Virus record (IMG/VR): IMGVR_UViG_3300009509_000697
Location: 1-27,373 of that record
Source: a virus
DNA: 27,373 nt
Direction: 5' to 3' (one strand)
Shown: positions 10,401 to 16,453 of the stretch, piece after piece
Layout: every line of letters begins with the position of its first letter
Position numbering within the stretch: the first letter of the stretch is position 1
The notes under the pieces: generated by a model
Database searches by the model: none
What the model was told of the DNA's origin: nothing
The model's input: only the letters and a program-made list of their open reading frames with translations
Translations under genes and position numbers: made by a program

Positions 10401-10823
10401 CAAATCCCCCTCAGGTTGTTGCTGGTATCTATAAAAAGCAGCTGAAAGTCTTCTAGAAAAACTCTCTATACCGCTATAATATGGTACAACGTCTTCTATC
10501 TTTTGCCCTTGTAATTGTATCCCCTTTGGGCCTGCTGGTTTCGTCTCACCAATATAATGACGATAACCAATTCCTTCTTGAACAAGCATTGTGCGGTTAG
10601 GCGCAGCTGTCATTATGCCACGCCAATAGCCACCCTCAACATCAGGGTGCCTAATCGTGGTCATCCAGCGTCCTGGAACATCCCTCCAGCCCTCTCCAGG
10701 AACATACTCTCTAAGTGGTACTGTCTTTACATCGTAATCGCCACCAAACTGTCTTAAGCTAGCTTTTAGAGTACTTGCAAAAGTAGGCTCATCACGATAA
10801 GGATTCAAGTAGCCATTAGCCAT
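1410..10823 (-). CDS. Giant tape measure protein with embedded RecB-like nuclease motifs and zinc finger
   Basis: I start this at the ATG at 10823 (MANGYLNPYRDE), giving 3137 residues, because AGGAG lies about ten bases upstream; an ATG 12 codons earlier lacks such a site. The start overlaps the preceding stop by 8 bases. Layout: residues 1 to about 1500 are unrecognised. Residues 1510-1575 hold PD-(D/E)XK motifs (H1512, D1542, D1556-I-K1558, Q1570-xxx-Y1574). About 1685-1740 is a Gly-rich linker. About 2168-2225 is an Ala/Gly hydrophobic pair of segments. About 2740-2975 is a Trp/Phe/Gln-rich coiled coil. Residues 3029-3048 form a CxxC/CxxC zinc finger. About 3070-3090 reads GEMGPEKIIPS, a sequence common near tape-measure C termini. 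The C-terminal half sets tail length and is ejected on infection. Position after tail tube and G/G-T chaperones supports the call. The N-terminal half may be a virion-delivered module (inference). Confidence 0.9.
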   Translation of the reverse strand: MANGYLNPYRDEPTFASTLKASLRQFGGDYDVKTVPLREYVPGEGWRDVPGRWMTTIRHPDVEGGYWRGIMTAAPNRTMLVQEGIGYRHYIGETKPAGPKGIQLQGQKIEDVVPYYSGIESFSRRLSAAFYRYQQQPEGDLSNRTVNQILTGLNQPRPGKALVERTGLGGQNLDIMPGQPVWLAPEELTEQRLTNMAWRYVVAQKAGRPEEIAAGIREQLRLPYLPRQVPVGADAEGWWKWAGGGTLGEAGTMYMVGVGAGGPTWVTPSGELAGSAMTETWLKHKHIGGLRPSHQLYAYGKEGAAPLEAPGIYELPSITNEVTTEPSVRGLRMQAIVPMTMMPAQSGMGQFWLGKQLKEQLSSQGQTLRVASTGRETVMLGGGDIKTILESGLTVDKSLIGKPLEPGKRIAFGSIGTGAGMEPMELGFTASQQRSIITGYTLHINPEEMLDEGRQAAIEQYAEKLGIRISPSLEATEKPYIAAETQLLSEPALKVDPFKVQINAPALYADPEEYYRMKTSGGYLPYNILAESKSYESLLWSSMKSMPTAGENNLYDYLRYIFPESAKGISAYEQGLAGERPTATGLAGAVGADKSGTPAGMLKEAALRTFQYTSPMADIDIQRNVELLNRFSIGRVGGVVPVEQYTKEAKQEFIETSIQALMSETVEGQPGISRKEAEALVKQQYQWRHEGKGIYRLSVNVPEAIYAPVHAQFVPEMVGVGSTQGLEAMSLRSQGFFDAADYLTRNKERIFRQTPSADAIRQIQRSWQYTQAGKMPDLSETILVGEGGIDPQDIINAQQGFKDMNDWQRLRSLGETINKLAGRKEGQPNLPIHFLSQGTTIAHPLSFARLETDELELLKSLGFGMTTGSYLSTKMLPSYFELANAEGTGRPNQKLRARVLGLQEQFLGSELIYKSRGGGIFAHATLSNLLMPGKEYMSEEGVERMYRIMGGTADIGSKDYWNFVRTFHGSFGTASRPPYTASGSEGVPGAIQAKQILTPFGKRGGGIVADLAETYRQHGLPMPELIASALEGASQIDADKDPRMWLSLMYGEQVGGKMRWNRFIPNNAPKGEYEDFMRRVAAQNAPMAQIAAMRGFYAGGTFMQQMPLFEQIQGFFLGAEGRWGLGPSSTATTQASKLPEALEKITLSKERGMGTVYNVYGRRGWVAAADLGAPDIWTAGALDVTKTSEYSEAVDMRYIQKFWDTIMGSAGFLVGSEGKPIFGAYKTPGEHQPGDYTTGRIWEPAGTDISVLTGNVAKWLGTQEGLSPMGFAAMMMDIPEWKPGGMNDLDYAFELYKEQKSIAGILEPAMKAGGTTLTKTINELVESGRFSERSLGINALLTRAMEYGQREHGEALIGATQQFPLRLGAYGNLNWQQTVQRFEPASMLYDFLLGDKSKGLARSLPQAWRMLNWFRESGSQNQYLARHFHASWGQAFNPPWAGPPGVASEEVTSWRRSAEIMEQEALRPWARVDDIALQLKEAMGRGVRPSELAYPGKELPPREILRAGKLGHRAVEAFLKSQGIEAEMEIGAFPGMTTGRVDVPYFQVGDKVGPLDIKISSGDPTVHLPQMASYNRALIGDIVSIGQVPRETLMRMRQEELLRARASELAGTLPTGVSGYQFYLNNLGGRVWQEATTAGLTTYPAAMANPSRVEESLRALAQAKGIQIQEPNIPPIPISREERFPANALPSTGGAQTPTGGGRAASTGGGGDFGDFMNFIMAAWEEFSGGGGGGGDNIQYRNRRPPKNAPRLEGIFKQLQGALAEVATPIGEGRNWGELAGGTMMEAYENLPETLANLFPEYADVLSKTPISGLSQVLMAMQEKGVDVGKTIKQSPLGNLLGRFARIQKWSNELAPAMGYIPGVSAHENALIQSIARTGYEQQIEGFAPGGGEKYGQMAGTFEVLSSIAGMPSPGETLTAEGIQIHKTFASAVDSSNKAMRDFIENMKPFHKVIKDAGIEAKSSEEKLTAFAESIKSELGAEFRKTGKPGILSAVDRLNMKYATMETAAKAVSDAFGAPTEGGRISPEKIKQLRQQAYDNASIDQLAIVDNYTKAEQDYNRQLLAAATGEDDGGMGAYKQFGRMTRRMLGGFGLMYMRSLAGIITGGTQMGYAEGIQQRAAIETAMGARFGGMMPVLNPEEEVTRAEAGYGGLGWSAVRRTQAGLIRGGYGTALAAGGAALGGAALAGWLGMMAPAGSALANPLLAPIIGGIAALGTVGMTAYGAAQVPELSGVQLAQTYYDIQSRWGGRPPTNLGQVRQFAGQMIGGMISPGSLGQAWAGLFNKPQFELMQETRDVMLEIRAAQDQGQNISEYLRSTGRTEEEIRYYTTLYQNWRVQEHPTVPVAGLAEATALETYYGLGLTQGAGGTYEQLSMGLAQNIPYEQMALTVGYAPGLTTTQIEQRAGSTIEQWLRQGGLTAADMTRIQRGGTRYQQLGPLVPTYPTEEGLGALRYAPGIQQALRGRQQFFTAEQYMRELGDIPELQFQLMAQQARIAEQFTTAGFEYQFPRLEDYTEPITPEQYAQQYQQVYPMEIRAAALAQYRQAAGQLGVTQVPAGFGPLGGATTGEMLFATSGMQAGLGVSQTLIGQGVAPLRAEAWGNYIGDLAENAPQQYMMYQGMLQGDPRRWVQWARQRPATAQALTTSAFGGFGITMNLMGGMRNIPWSTMFHTDISPTGEMTGLPWGTTSLATGLMSSTAMGAQIFGANAGTPAAQAMIEGGQWGLQRYQLQLQAGYQATQAGIQFQRLALQREYQPQFWSIEDRQRQLGYAQQEWQFGFQERQMEMQNRFWEQNFALQQEQAQKQRGWTREDYSYQDQIRNLQWGWRVEDFGEQVRFMTGRDRRLAERQMRRDVIMHGLEGDQIDRQRARQEEIWQMEDKRFDIQRQQHEETVAMQEEQLAKSREFYEQRKALEEESVQLQRKYWEENMQLSEEAARASAAYAAAQQDVAERMQEFQEYATQLNQDLQDAATLGMAEFIDALENLDPVLAAIIEDLIEGKTKLEEGLAPDYSDPNTIPGDKGSPEEGTWRCPRCSTVNSITSRVCKNCGYDRATSTAQRGGRVRGGQEVWVGEMGPEKIIPSSDGYVIPSYRLNPWEKEQTFFGSDGGSKTVHMILNVGGYQLAELVTDIVDKEIDV

Positions 10824-11112
10824 CTTTGTTTTTCTCCTGCGCTTTGTTGATGGCTTCAAAGAGAGCCTTGGTCTGAACGCAAATAGCGTACTCTTTCATC
10901 CAAATATAAGGCTGGTCTTCTATACCGCCCTGCACCAAAGGCAGTCCCAAATCCTTACACTGTTCCGTGAGAATAAGGGCTTCTGGCTTGTCAGGTATTA
11001 TTGTCCTAAGTCCTAAGCGCACCTCCGCAATAGAACCAAAATAATTCTGTAATGCCTCATCTAGTTCGCTCAGCTTCTCAGCAAGGGCTAAGTCGCCAAA
11101 GGGCCACCCCAA
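10816..11112 (-). CDS. Tail assembly chaperone T domain, expressed by -1 frameshift from G
   Basis: This frame has no convincing start of its own: its 5' boundary is a TTG inside the end of the upstream gene, with no ribosome binding site. It lies in the -1 frame relative to that gene, and a CCCTTTG heptamer sits in the overlap. Slippage there would join 147 residues of G to 93 residues of this frame, giving a G-T protein of about 240 residues. The T part (GDLALAEKLSELDEAL onward) ends in a Lys-rich tail. Its TAA falls 8 bases inside the tape-measure start. In lambda and relatives, G and G-T chaperone the tape measure while the tail tube polymerises, and the gene order here fits exactly. The sequence family itself was not recognised; the call rests on architecture. 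Confidence 0.8.
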   Translation of the reverse strand: MGWPFGDLALAEKLSELDEALQNYFGSIAEVRLGLRTIIPDKPEALILTEQCKDLGLPLVQGGIEDQPYIWMKEYAICVQTKALFEAINKAQEKNKDG

Positions 11113-11537
11113 GTGAGGTTCACCTCCACAACTTTCTCGTGAATCTCATTTGCGATAACTGGTGGCAATTTACCCCATGCTTCTGCAAACTCATAATTGC
11201 TCATATCGAGGTATTGCTTGCCCGATTTATCTTTCTTGAATTTGAACAACGATTTGTCGTTCTCGTCCAGAAGATTGCAATCAACAAGAGTAAGAAATGC
11301 CTCGGTTCTCTTTAGCTCCTCATTAGACCAGTTCGATTGTAGCGTGAAAGAGTCGTCTTCAGTTCTAGCCTTCATAACTCTTTGCACTTCAGAGAATACT
11401 CTTGAGCGTTTCTCGTTTTGCGCCTGAGTAGCTTGCCTAACTGTGATGCGAGTAGGCTCACCATCAGTACCATAAAGCTCGTCTGACCTATCAAGGGTAA
11501 ACTCTTGCTCAATAGGAGCGGCTAATTTCAGTGGCAT
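11088..11537 (-). CDS. Tail assembly chaperone G
   Basis: A 149-residue soluble protein (MPLKLAAPIEQEFTLDRSDE), charged and mostly helical in appearance. The ATG at 11537 is preceded by AAGGAG at about 8 bases. It lies between the decoration-like/tail-tube genes and the tape measure, the fixed position of G-type chaperones in siphophages. Its last codons contain the slippery heptamer used to make the longer G-T form (see 11097-11103); normal termination at 11088 gives G. The 77-base gap upstream carries a GC-rich hairpin and a perfect palindrome, so its expression may be set separately from the capsid and tube genes. Confidence 0.8.
   Translation of the reverse strand: MPLKLAAPIEQEFTLDRSDELYGTDGEPTRITVRQATQAQNEKRSRVFSEVQRVMKARTEDDSFTLQSNWSNEELKRTEAFLTLVDCNLLDENDKSLFKFKKDKSGKQYLDMSNYEFAEAWGKLPPVIANEIHEKVVEVNLTWGGPLAT
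11097..11103 (-). other. Programmed -1 ribosomal frameshift site (CCCTTTG)
   Basis: In the zero frame the codons are GGC CCT TTG, a canonical X_XXY_YYZ heptamer (C CCT TTG). Slippage of both tRNAs by one base gives CCC TTT and continues into the open T frame. The zero frame stops six bases later (GCG ACT TAG), so the overlap is only 25 bases. This is the expected layout for tail chaperone genes. Confidence 0.8.
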
Positions 11538-11550
11538 AATGTGTCTCCTT

Positions 11551-11566
11551 GTTCCTGTGCAGGAAC
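11551..11566. repeat. Perfect 16-base palindrome GTTCCTGTGCAGGAAC
   Basis: Seven base pairs of perfect dyad symmetry around a 2-base centre, located in the gap upstream of chaperone gene G, just before its ribosome binding site on the minus strand. A close relative lies at 18161-18176 and another at 26323-26338. It could be a protein operator or an RNA hairpin near the G start codon. Confidence 0.5.
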
Positions 11567-11579
11567 TTTGTTAGATATA

Positions 11580-11605
11580 GGGGAGGGAGCATCCCCTCCC
11601 TCCCC
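11580..11605 (-). terminator. GC-rich hairpin after decoration-like gene (partial terminator or mRNA stabiliser)
   Basis: On the minus strand GGGGAGGGA pairs perfectly with TCCCTCCCC (9 bp) around an 8-base loop, starting 9 bases after the stop codon of the gene ending at 11615. It is not followed by a T run, so it is not a textbook intrinsic terminator. It may reduce read-through from the highly expressed capsid and tube genes into the chaperone and tape-measure genes, or protect a 3' end. Confidence 0.5.
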
Positions 11606-11614
11606 CATCAGCTA

Positions 11615-12067
11615 TTATACTTCAGCTTCTAGGTGGAAGCCATAGTCAGCTTCCATTAAGTCAAGATTTACGTAGAACAGTAGGATGCGAACTACGCCTT
11701 GAGCTGGTGTACCACCAACTGTAACGCGCACATACTCGCCATCAGGAAGGTACAAACCGTTAGGGGCTGTAGTCTCCAGAGAGCTAGCGTATTCGTCAGC
11801 CGTGGTCTCAGTCCACTCAGTATTGTCGATGAGTGCATCATCGTCTTCGGACACACCGATGTCAACCGTGCCAGAACCATCCAGCTCGGTCTCAATCTGT
11901 GCGAATACTCTGGTAATCAGAGTACCAGCAGGAAGATAGCACAGGTCAACAGTACCAGCACCAGTTACAGTAACCTGATAGAAGGCACCGTTTTCCTGAA
12001 ATGCTAATCCCTTCACATCGCTGTCAACATGAGTGGGCGCAACTCTGATAGTAGCTTGTTTCGTCAT
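11615..12067 (-). CDS. Beta-rich virion protein, likely head decoration or tail accessory
   Basis: I choose the ATG at 12067 (MTKQATIRVAPTHVDSD, 150 residues): AAGGAG lies ten bases upstream and the preceding gene ends 17 bases before. A TTG further up lies within that gene. The protein is acidic, rich in Val, Thr and Gly, and built of short hydrophobic beta strands; it ends LMEADYGFHLEAEV. It has no membrane or signal sequence. Location directly after the tail tube gene suggests an abundant structural protein such as a capsid decoration or tube-decorating protein. That role is inferred from composition and place; no motif identifies it. Confidence 0.75.
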   Translation of the reverse strand: MTKQATIRVAPTHVDSDVKGLAFQENGAFYQVTVTGAGTVDLCYLPAGTLITRVFAQIETELDGSGTVDIGVSEDDDALIDNTEWTETTADEYASSLETTAPNGLYLPDGEYVRVTVGGTPAQGVVRILLFYVNLDLMEADYGFHLEAEV

Positions 12068-12084
12068 GGTTGCTTTACTCCTTC

Positions 12085-13179
12085 TTATGAGGGCCAAGCG
12101 TAGCTTGCAAACTGGTTGGTCAGCTCGAAGGTAACGTAGTCTGAGCCTGGAACATCAAGAGCCGTTCCAGTAAAGCGCATCATAACTGCATTGTTACCAG
12201 CTAACTGAATACCACCAGCAAGAGCCAGCATAGCCTTAGTAACGCTAACTTTTAGACTGTATGGGTTCAGCTCTCCAGGCATCACATCAGGAGACAGAGT
12301 ATAGAAGTCAATAGCCGAAGTAAACGGCACTGAACTCCAAGTCGTCCCACTTACTGAGCCTGTGAGAATCTGACGGTACAGGTCTGGATTAGTCCACTTG
12401 ACGGTCAGGTCAAGTGTTATTGCTCTACTTACGATGGTGACATCCTGTAAGTATGGGGAGCCGTACACCTTTTCCATTCTGACATCGAGAGGCATGTTTT
12501 GCATACCAACGGTGCAGAGCACAACAGGCAGATTACCAAACGTTGGAGTATTGATATATCCACCAGGGGTTGTACCGATAGGAATTGAGTCGTACTCTTC
12601 AAACTCACCATAGGGGTCATTCCATCCACCAGTTGAGCCAGCAGTGATACCCCATGAAGGGTCTTCCTCAAGCGAGAAGGTGCGCCCTACGGCGTCCACT
12701 CTTGCGCTGACTAGACCATCATTAGGCAGTGTCAGCAAGAAGTTAGTGACCTTACAGTCTACAAAGGTCTCACCGAGACCATAATCTCCTGCGTCACCGC
12801 CAGAGGGGATGAACTTCCTGAATCCCATCCATGGAATCACGGATGGTGCATTGTCATCCAGTCTAAACGTGTGGTTATAAATTGAACCACTACCTGAAGT
12901 GCTGGTCGAGTCACCGAGCGCAGCACCTAACAGCCAGCCTACGCTAGCTTCCAGGCGTGGATTGATAGTAGCACCACCGCCAGCCATAACCCCTGCTTTA
13001 TAGGGGATGGTTGGGAGTGGACGGCCACCGACTTCGGGAGGCCCAAGTCTCTGGTCATCAAGCACAGCCAAGTCTATGAGAGTAGCCTTGTGTCTATACC
13101 AATTACCAGCTGCGACACCCTGGCCTTTCCCTGCCGATGGCCCAAAACCTAGAATACCGCCTTGTGCAACAGTAGTCAT
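12085..13179 (-). CDS. Major tail tube protein
   Basis: This 364-residue protein starts MTTVAQGGILGFGPSAGKG at an ATG with AGGAG six bases upstream. It is Gly/Thr/Val-rich and beta-dominated with repeated short strands, as expected of a tail tube subunit that stacks in rings around the tape measure. It is longer than the minimal tube protein (about 150-250 residues in many siphophages), which suggests an extra surface domain. It lies between the putative tail terminator and the chaperones, the usual place for the tube gene. Assignment is from order, length and composition. Confidence 0.75.
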   Translation of the reverse strand: MTTVAQGGILGFGPSAGKGQGVAAGNWYRHKATLIDLAVLDDQRLGPPEVGGRPLPTIPYKAGVMAGGGATINPRLEASVGWLLGAALGDSTSTSGSGSIYNHTFRLDDNAPSVIPWMGFRKFIPSGGDAGDYGLGETFVDCKVTNFLLTLPNDGLVSARVDAVGRTFSLEEDPSWGITAGSTGGWNDPYGEFEEYDSIPIGTTPGGYINTPTFGNLPVVLCTVGMQNMPLDVRMEKVYGSPYLQDVTIVSRAITLDLTVKWTNPDLYRQILTGSVSGTTWSSVPFTSAIDFYTLSPDVMPGELNPYSLKVSVTKAMLALAGGIQLAGNNAVMMRFTGTALDVPGSDYVTFELTNQFASYAWPS

Positions 13180-13188
13180 TTCAAACTC

Positions 13189-13737
13189 CTAGTAAGGTCT
13201 TTGGGTTAATACTTGCCAATGGATTTCTCCTCGCCAGATATAAGATGTATCTGGCCCTCCACCTTCAAATAGATTGGAGGCAAAGACTTGGACATTTCCA
13301 TGAGCACGTTCTCCAAAATCATCAACTAAACCTGTAACATTGACACGTTCTGTGTAGTACTCGATTCTTCCAAGAAGGACATGAGCATAATCAGCTGCAA
13401 TCTCCTCCTTGTAGCCCTTGTCCACAAAGAAGCATCCAACTTTTATCCTGCCTCTTCTCCACCATAGATGACCGCCTCCTACTTCTCCAGCAGGGATATT
13501 CAATCCTAGCTTTTCAAAGCCCTCACCGATGTCAATACGTCCATGCACTGTGTCTGGTTTGTTCGGGTCGCCTGGGACAACGGATACATTGAGTGCGTAT
13601 GTTTTAGGGGAGTCCTGGAACCGATATGCCTTCACCAAATCAGCCCTAGCCTTATCAGACCGAGGGATGTTTGTTATCAAGGCATCATCCAATTCACTTG
13701 TAATCTTGTTTACGACCATGTATACGATGTGGCTCAT
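13189..13737 (-). CDS. Tail terminator or head-tail joining protein
   Basis: A 182-residue protein (MSHIVYMVVNKITSELDDAL) whose ATG overlaps the upstream TGA as ATGA; only a weak AGG-type site is present, so translation is probably coupled. An N-terminal helix of about 20 residues is followed by a beta-rich body. Between a connector and the tail tube gene, the usual candidates are the tail terminator that caps the tube and the neck protein that joins head to tail. I cannot tell these apart from sequence alone. Confidence 0.65.
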   Translation of the reverse strand: MSHIVYMVVNKITSELDDALITNIPRSDKARADLVKAYRFQDSPKTYALNVSVVPGDPNKPDTVHGRIDIGEGFEKLGLNIPAGEVGGGHLWWRRGRIKVGCFFVDKGYKEEIAADYAHVLLGRIEYYTERVNVTGLVDDFGERAHGNVQVFASNLFEGGGPDTSYIWRGEIHWQVLTQRPY

Positions 13738-14381
13738 GAGGTTGCCTTTATATAGGGTGGCATCATCTTCATTTCATGATGGAACCTTCTCAAGAAGACA
13801 TCCGACATAAGTTCGAGAGGATTATCTTCTGGTGTTCCACTATCTACTCTGAGATTCCACTGCCTAATCGTGGCAGTACTCGTTCCCGTTGGCAACAGCA
13901 TCTGTGAAGCTGCATACAATACCATACCCTGATGGGCGTATGATGGAACGGTGACGACAAAGGTAAAGTCAGAAGCGGTAGATGGCTTAGGCCATTCTGC
14001 TAGGTAGTAAACCTTGAGTTCACTACCCTCATCTAGTGCGGCTTGAAGAGACAGGTATCTAGATGGATATTCTATCCAGTTGTTTTCAATGTCGAGGCTT
14101 ACATTACGCTGAGTGTTCGGAGCGATGGTAGCACGGGAAAGGAAATAACCGTCCTCCACCCGTTGCACCGCCTGTACGCTATATACATCATCAGGTAACT
14201 GAAATACATCACCAATGGAGCCAGCAGTTAAGACAGCTTCATTGAACATCGGAACCCACGGCAGTATCGCATCGAAAGCGGCAGTGAAACTATCATAGAC
14301 TATATCGTCATCATAGTCCGTGCCAGCGGGGTCGTCTAGTATTCTCAATGCCCTGTCATGTAAATTAGCGTAAGTAGTCAT
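13734..14381 (-). CDS. Head-tail connector (adaptor) protein
   Basis: This 215-residue protein (MTTYANLHDRALRILDDPAG) starts 3 bases after the capsid gene stop. The N terminus is an acidic helical region and the C-terminal part (residues about 150-200) is again helical. The centre is beta-rich with a YYLAEWPKP stretch. Helical adaptors of this size immediately after the major capsid gene dock onto the portal ring and complete the head. I infer that role; no catalytic motif is present. Confidence 0.65.
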   Translation of the reverse strand: MTTYANLHDRALRILDDPAGTDYDDDIVYDSFTAAFDAILPWVPMFNEAVLTAGSIGDVFQLPDDVYSVQAVQRVEDGYFLSRATIAPNTQRNVSLDIENNWIEYPSRYLSLQAALDEGSELKVYYLAEWPKPSTASDFTFVVTVPSYAHQGMVLYAASQMLLPTGTSTATIRQWNLRVDSGTPEDNPLELMSDVFLRRFHHEMKMMPPYIKATS

Positions 14382-14384
14382 CGC

Positions 14385-15755
14385 TTATTGCACCGTGCGT
14401 GTGCCTTTGATTCTGGTAGAGCCAGCAGAGAATAGAACCTCGAAGACTTCTGGCTGATAAGGCTGATAGCCCATATACTGGTCAAAGCTAAAGCGATAAA
14501 TCGCCTTGAAGTCATCAATCGGGTCTAACTCATAAAACAGTGGTTGCTGAGAGACACCAGCCACAATAGCTTGTGGGCCTCCAACAAAGATACTGGCGTG
14601 AACATGACGCCCTAAAGTTACGTAACCATAGAAGCCGCCCAGGTCAGTGTTGAAGTCAACCAATACTGGTTTGTCAAGCACCAGCCTGTTATTAACGGAG
14701 TCAATAGCTACGACACGGCGATTGGTCAGTTTGCCTTCCTGGAAGTCAACGCCATCGGTAACACCATAAGTACTTGTGACAGTCTGGTGGATTGAGATAA
14801 CGTCATTGACCTCAATCTGTGCAAGACTGCCTGAAGTGAAGGTGCCGAGTTGGATATAGTTGACAATGCCAGATGAAGATTGACCAACCTTATAAGTGCC
14901 ATCTACCTTGGTGACGCCAGGAACAGGCGCGCCATCGCCAGCATTGATAGCGGCAGTGATGGGCGCACGGGCAATTACGGCACCGCAGTTCCATAGAGTG
15001 CACTTGGGGGTCTGGACGTAACGAACATTCTTGTGAGCACCGACTTCGTAGTTCAACAGCATCCTATCTTGTAGGTATTCACGAGTTGAAGTCCAATCGT
15101 CATCTTGCTGAATGTCGTATATTACGCCAGGGCTTGTGAAGCACACGATAGAGCCTTCTGCACCAGTTGGCCCCTGTGCGCCAGGAACATCACGGTAGGT
15201 CATTCCCAACCAGATGTCTGCGCCAATAGCGGGGTCATACAGGTCGTCAGTGGCAATATCGCCAAAATTAGTAGCACCACCAGCCCACAGGGTATAGCCT
15301 GTGGTCAGTGCACCACCAATCAGGGCGTTGCGAGCGAGAATATCATTCATATCGACTTCAGCAACACCTAGCGCACCACGAGCGATTCTACGAAGACCAG
15401 CCTGGGAGTTTTGCTTCCAGTAGGTAATCATGTCATCATATTTGTGGTATGCAATTTTGTTGCCGTTGTGCTGGAATGTAATCTCAACTTCACGACTATC
15501 AATGTGCATAGATGGCATCCAGATTTGTCGCATCGCCAAAGGCGTTGTGTCTGGATGTGGGTCTAGTAACTGTGTAACGGACATTGAGGTTGCCCTAACA
15601 TCAAGTAAACTTTTAGTGAACGTGATGAGAGGACGAAAAACTGAGCGTTGTCGCCAAATATCAATCAAATCAGGGTCTAACCAAGTCCTCTGATTCTTAT
15701 CCATGATACTAAATGGCTCATCGCTATAATACAGGTCGAAATCTCCTGCGGCCAT
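14385..15755 (-). CDS. Major capsid protein
   Basis: A 456-residue protein (MAAGDFDLYYSDEPFSIMDK) with GAGGTG just upstream of its ATG. It follows the scaffold gene directly, as major capsid genes usually do. The N-terminal 140 residues contain a stretch typical of capsid N-arm and E-loop regions (ITFQHNGNKIAYHKYDDM). Residues about 265-350 are a Gly/Ser/Val-rich, beta-type insertion (GTYKVGQSSSG through VLDKPVLVDF), probably an extra surface domain, before the fold resumes with GRHVHASIFVGGPQAI. The overall pattern recalls the N4 gp56-like branch of HK97-fold capsids; this is recognition by eye. No N-terminal protease-cleaved delta domain is obvious. Confidence 0.85.
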   Translation of the reverse strand: MAAGDFDLYYSDEPFSIMDKNQRTWLDPDLIDIWRQRSVFRPLITFTKSLLDVRATSMSVTQLLDPHPDTTPLAMRQIWMPSMHIDSREVEITFQHNGNKIAYHKYDDMITYWKQNSQAGLRRIARGALGVAEVDMNDILARNALIGGALTTGYTLWAGGATNFGDIATDDLYDPAIGADIWLGMTYRDVPGAQGPTGAEGSIVCFTSPGVIYDIQQDDDWTSTREYLQDRMLLNYEVGAHKNVRYVQTPKCTLWNCGAVIARAPITAAINAGDGAPVPGVTKVDGTYKVGQSSSGIVNYIQLGTFTSGSLAQIEVNDVISIHQTVTSTYGVTDGVDFQEGKLTNRRVVAIDSVNNRLVLDKPVLVDFNTDLGGFYGYVTLGRHVHASIFVGGPQAIVAGVSQQPLFYELDPIDDFKAIYRFSFDQYMGYQPYQPEVFEVLFSAGSTRIKGTRTVQ

Positions 15756-15775
15756 AGTACACCTCTTAGATTAGT

Positions 15776-16441
15776 CTATTTATTTAGTTCCAGCCACTCT
15801 TTCATAAGAGCGTCATACTGTGCTCTCTCTGCTGGTAGTGTTGCGCCAGCGAGTCTAGTAAGCTCAGCGTAGACGGTTTCAGCAGTTCTAGCTGCTGGTG
15901 GAGTGTTGCTTGAAGGAGCAGCGGACATACCGACCATACGAGTTTTCATAGTTTGGTCAACCGTAGTGTTGAAGGCTTTTCTGAAATTATCAAATCGTTC
16001 CTTCATCTCCTCAACGGTACTCGCAGGAGGTAGTAACCCCTGTGCCTCAAAAGCAGCTAAGTCCATATAATTCTCCATAATTAGCTTAGAACGTTGCTCC
16101 TGTATTGAGTGGGCATTAATTTGAGATTCCAGGGTTTCCTTCATTGTAGATAGCTCATTGACTTGTTCCAGGATACCCTTCTTCTCTCCTTCAAGGTTCT
16201 TCATAGTAGCTCTAAGCTCTTCGACCTCACCAAGCATCTTCTCGTATTCAGAACTCTGCTCGGCATGTTGGGTCTGAAGCTTGTTGTAAGCTGACTGCAT
16301 ACCCTTGAAGCGTTTTTCCCAATCCTCGTGCGGCTGGACGTTTACGGTCGTACCGTCAGTCTTGGTTTCTGTTATTTCTTCTTCCAAGGTGACCTCATCC
16401 GTAGTCGTCTCAGGGTCTTCGGTATTGGATTTCTTAGCCAT
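15776..16441 (-). CDS. Capsid scaffolding protein
   Basis: This 221-residue acidic protein (MAKKSNTEDPETTTDEVTLE) has an unstructured Thr/Glu-rich N terminus, a long coiled coil at about residues 40-120 (heptads in YNKLQTQHAEQSSEYEKML and onward) and a helical C-terminal segment after a Pro/Ala linker. AAGGAG lies 8 bases before the ATG. The composition and position between portal and major capsid genes are those of a scaffold that guides procapsid assembly and is then lost. No protease signature is present. Confidence 0.85.
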   Translation of the reverse strand: MAKKSNTEDPETTTDEVTLEEEITETKTDGTTVNVQPHEDWEKRFKGMQSAYNKLQTQHAEQSSEYEKMLGEVEELRATMKNLEGEKKGILEQVNELSTMKETLESQINAHSIQEQRSKLIMENYMDLAAFEAQGLLPPASTVEEMKERFDNFRKAFNTTVDQTMKTRMVGMSAAPSSNTPPAARTAETVYAELTRLAGATLPAERAQYDALMKEWLELNK

Positions 16442-16453
16442 GTTTCGTGCTCC

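Noticed and set aside
10823-10859. Upstream ATG for the tape measure (12 extra codons)
   Set aside because: It lies within the end of the chaperone T frame without a ribosome binding site, while the ATG at 10823 has AGGAG at good spacing.
11052-11427. Plus-strand frames opposite the chaperone genes
   Set aside because: No ribosome binding sites, and they lie opposite a gene pair with a clear frameshift architecture.
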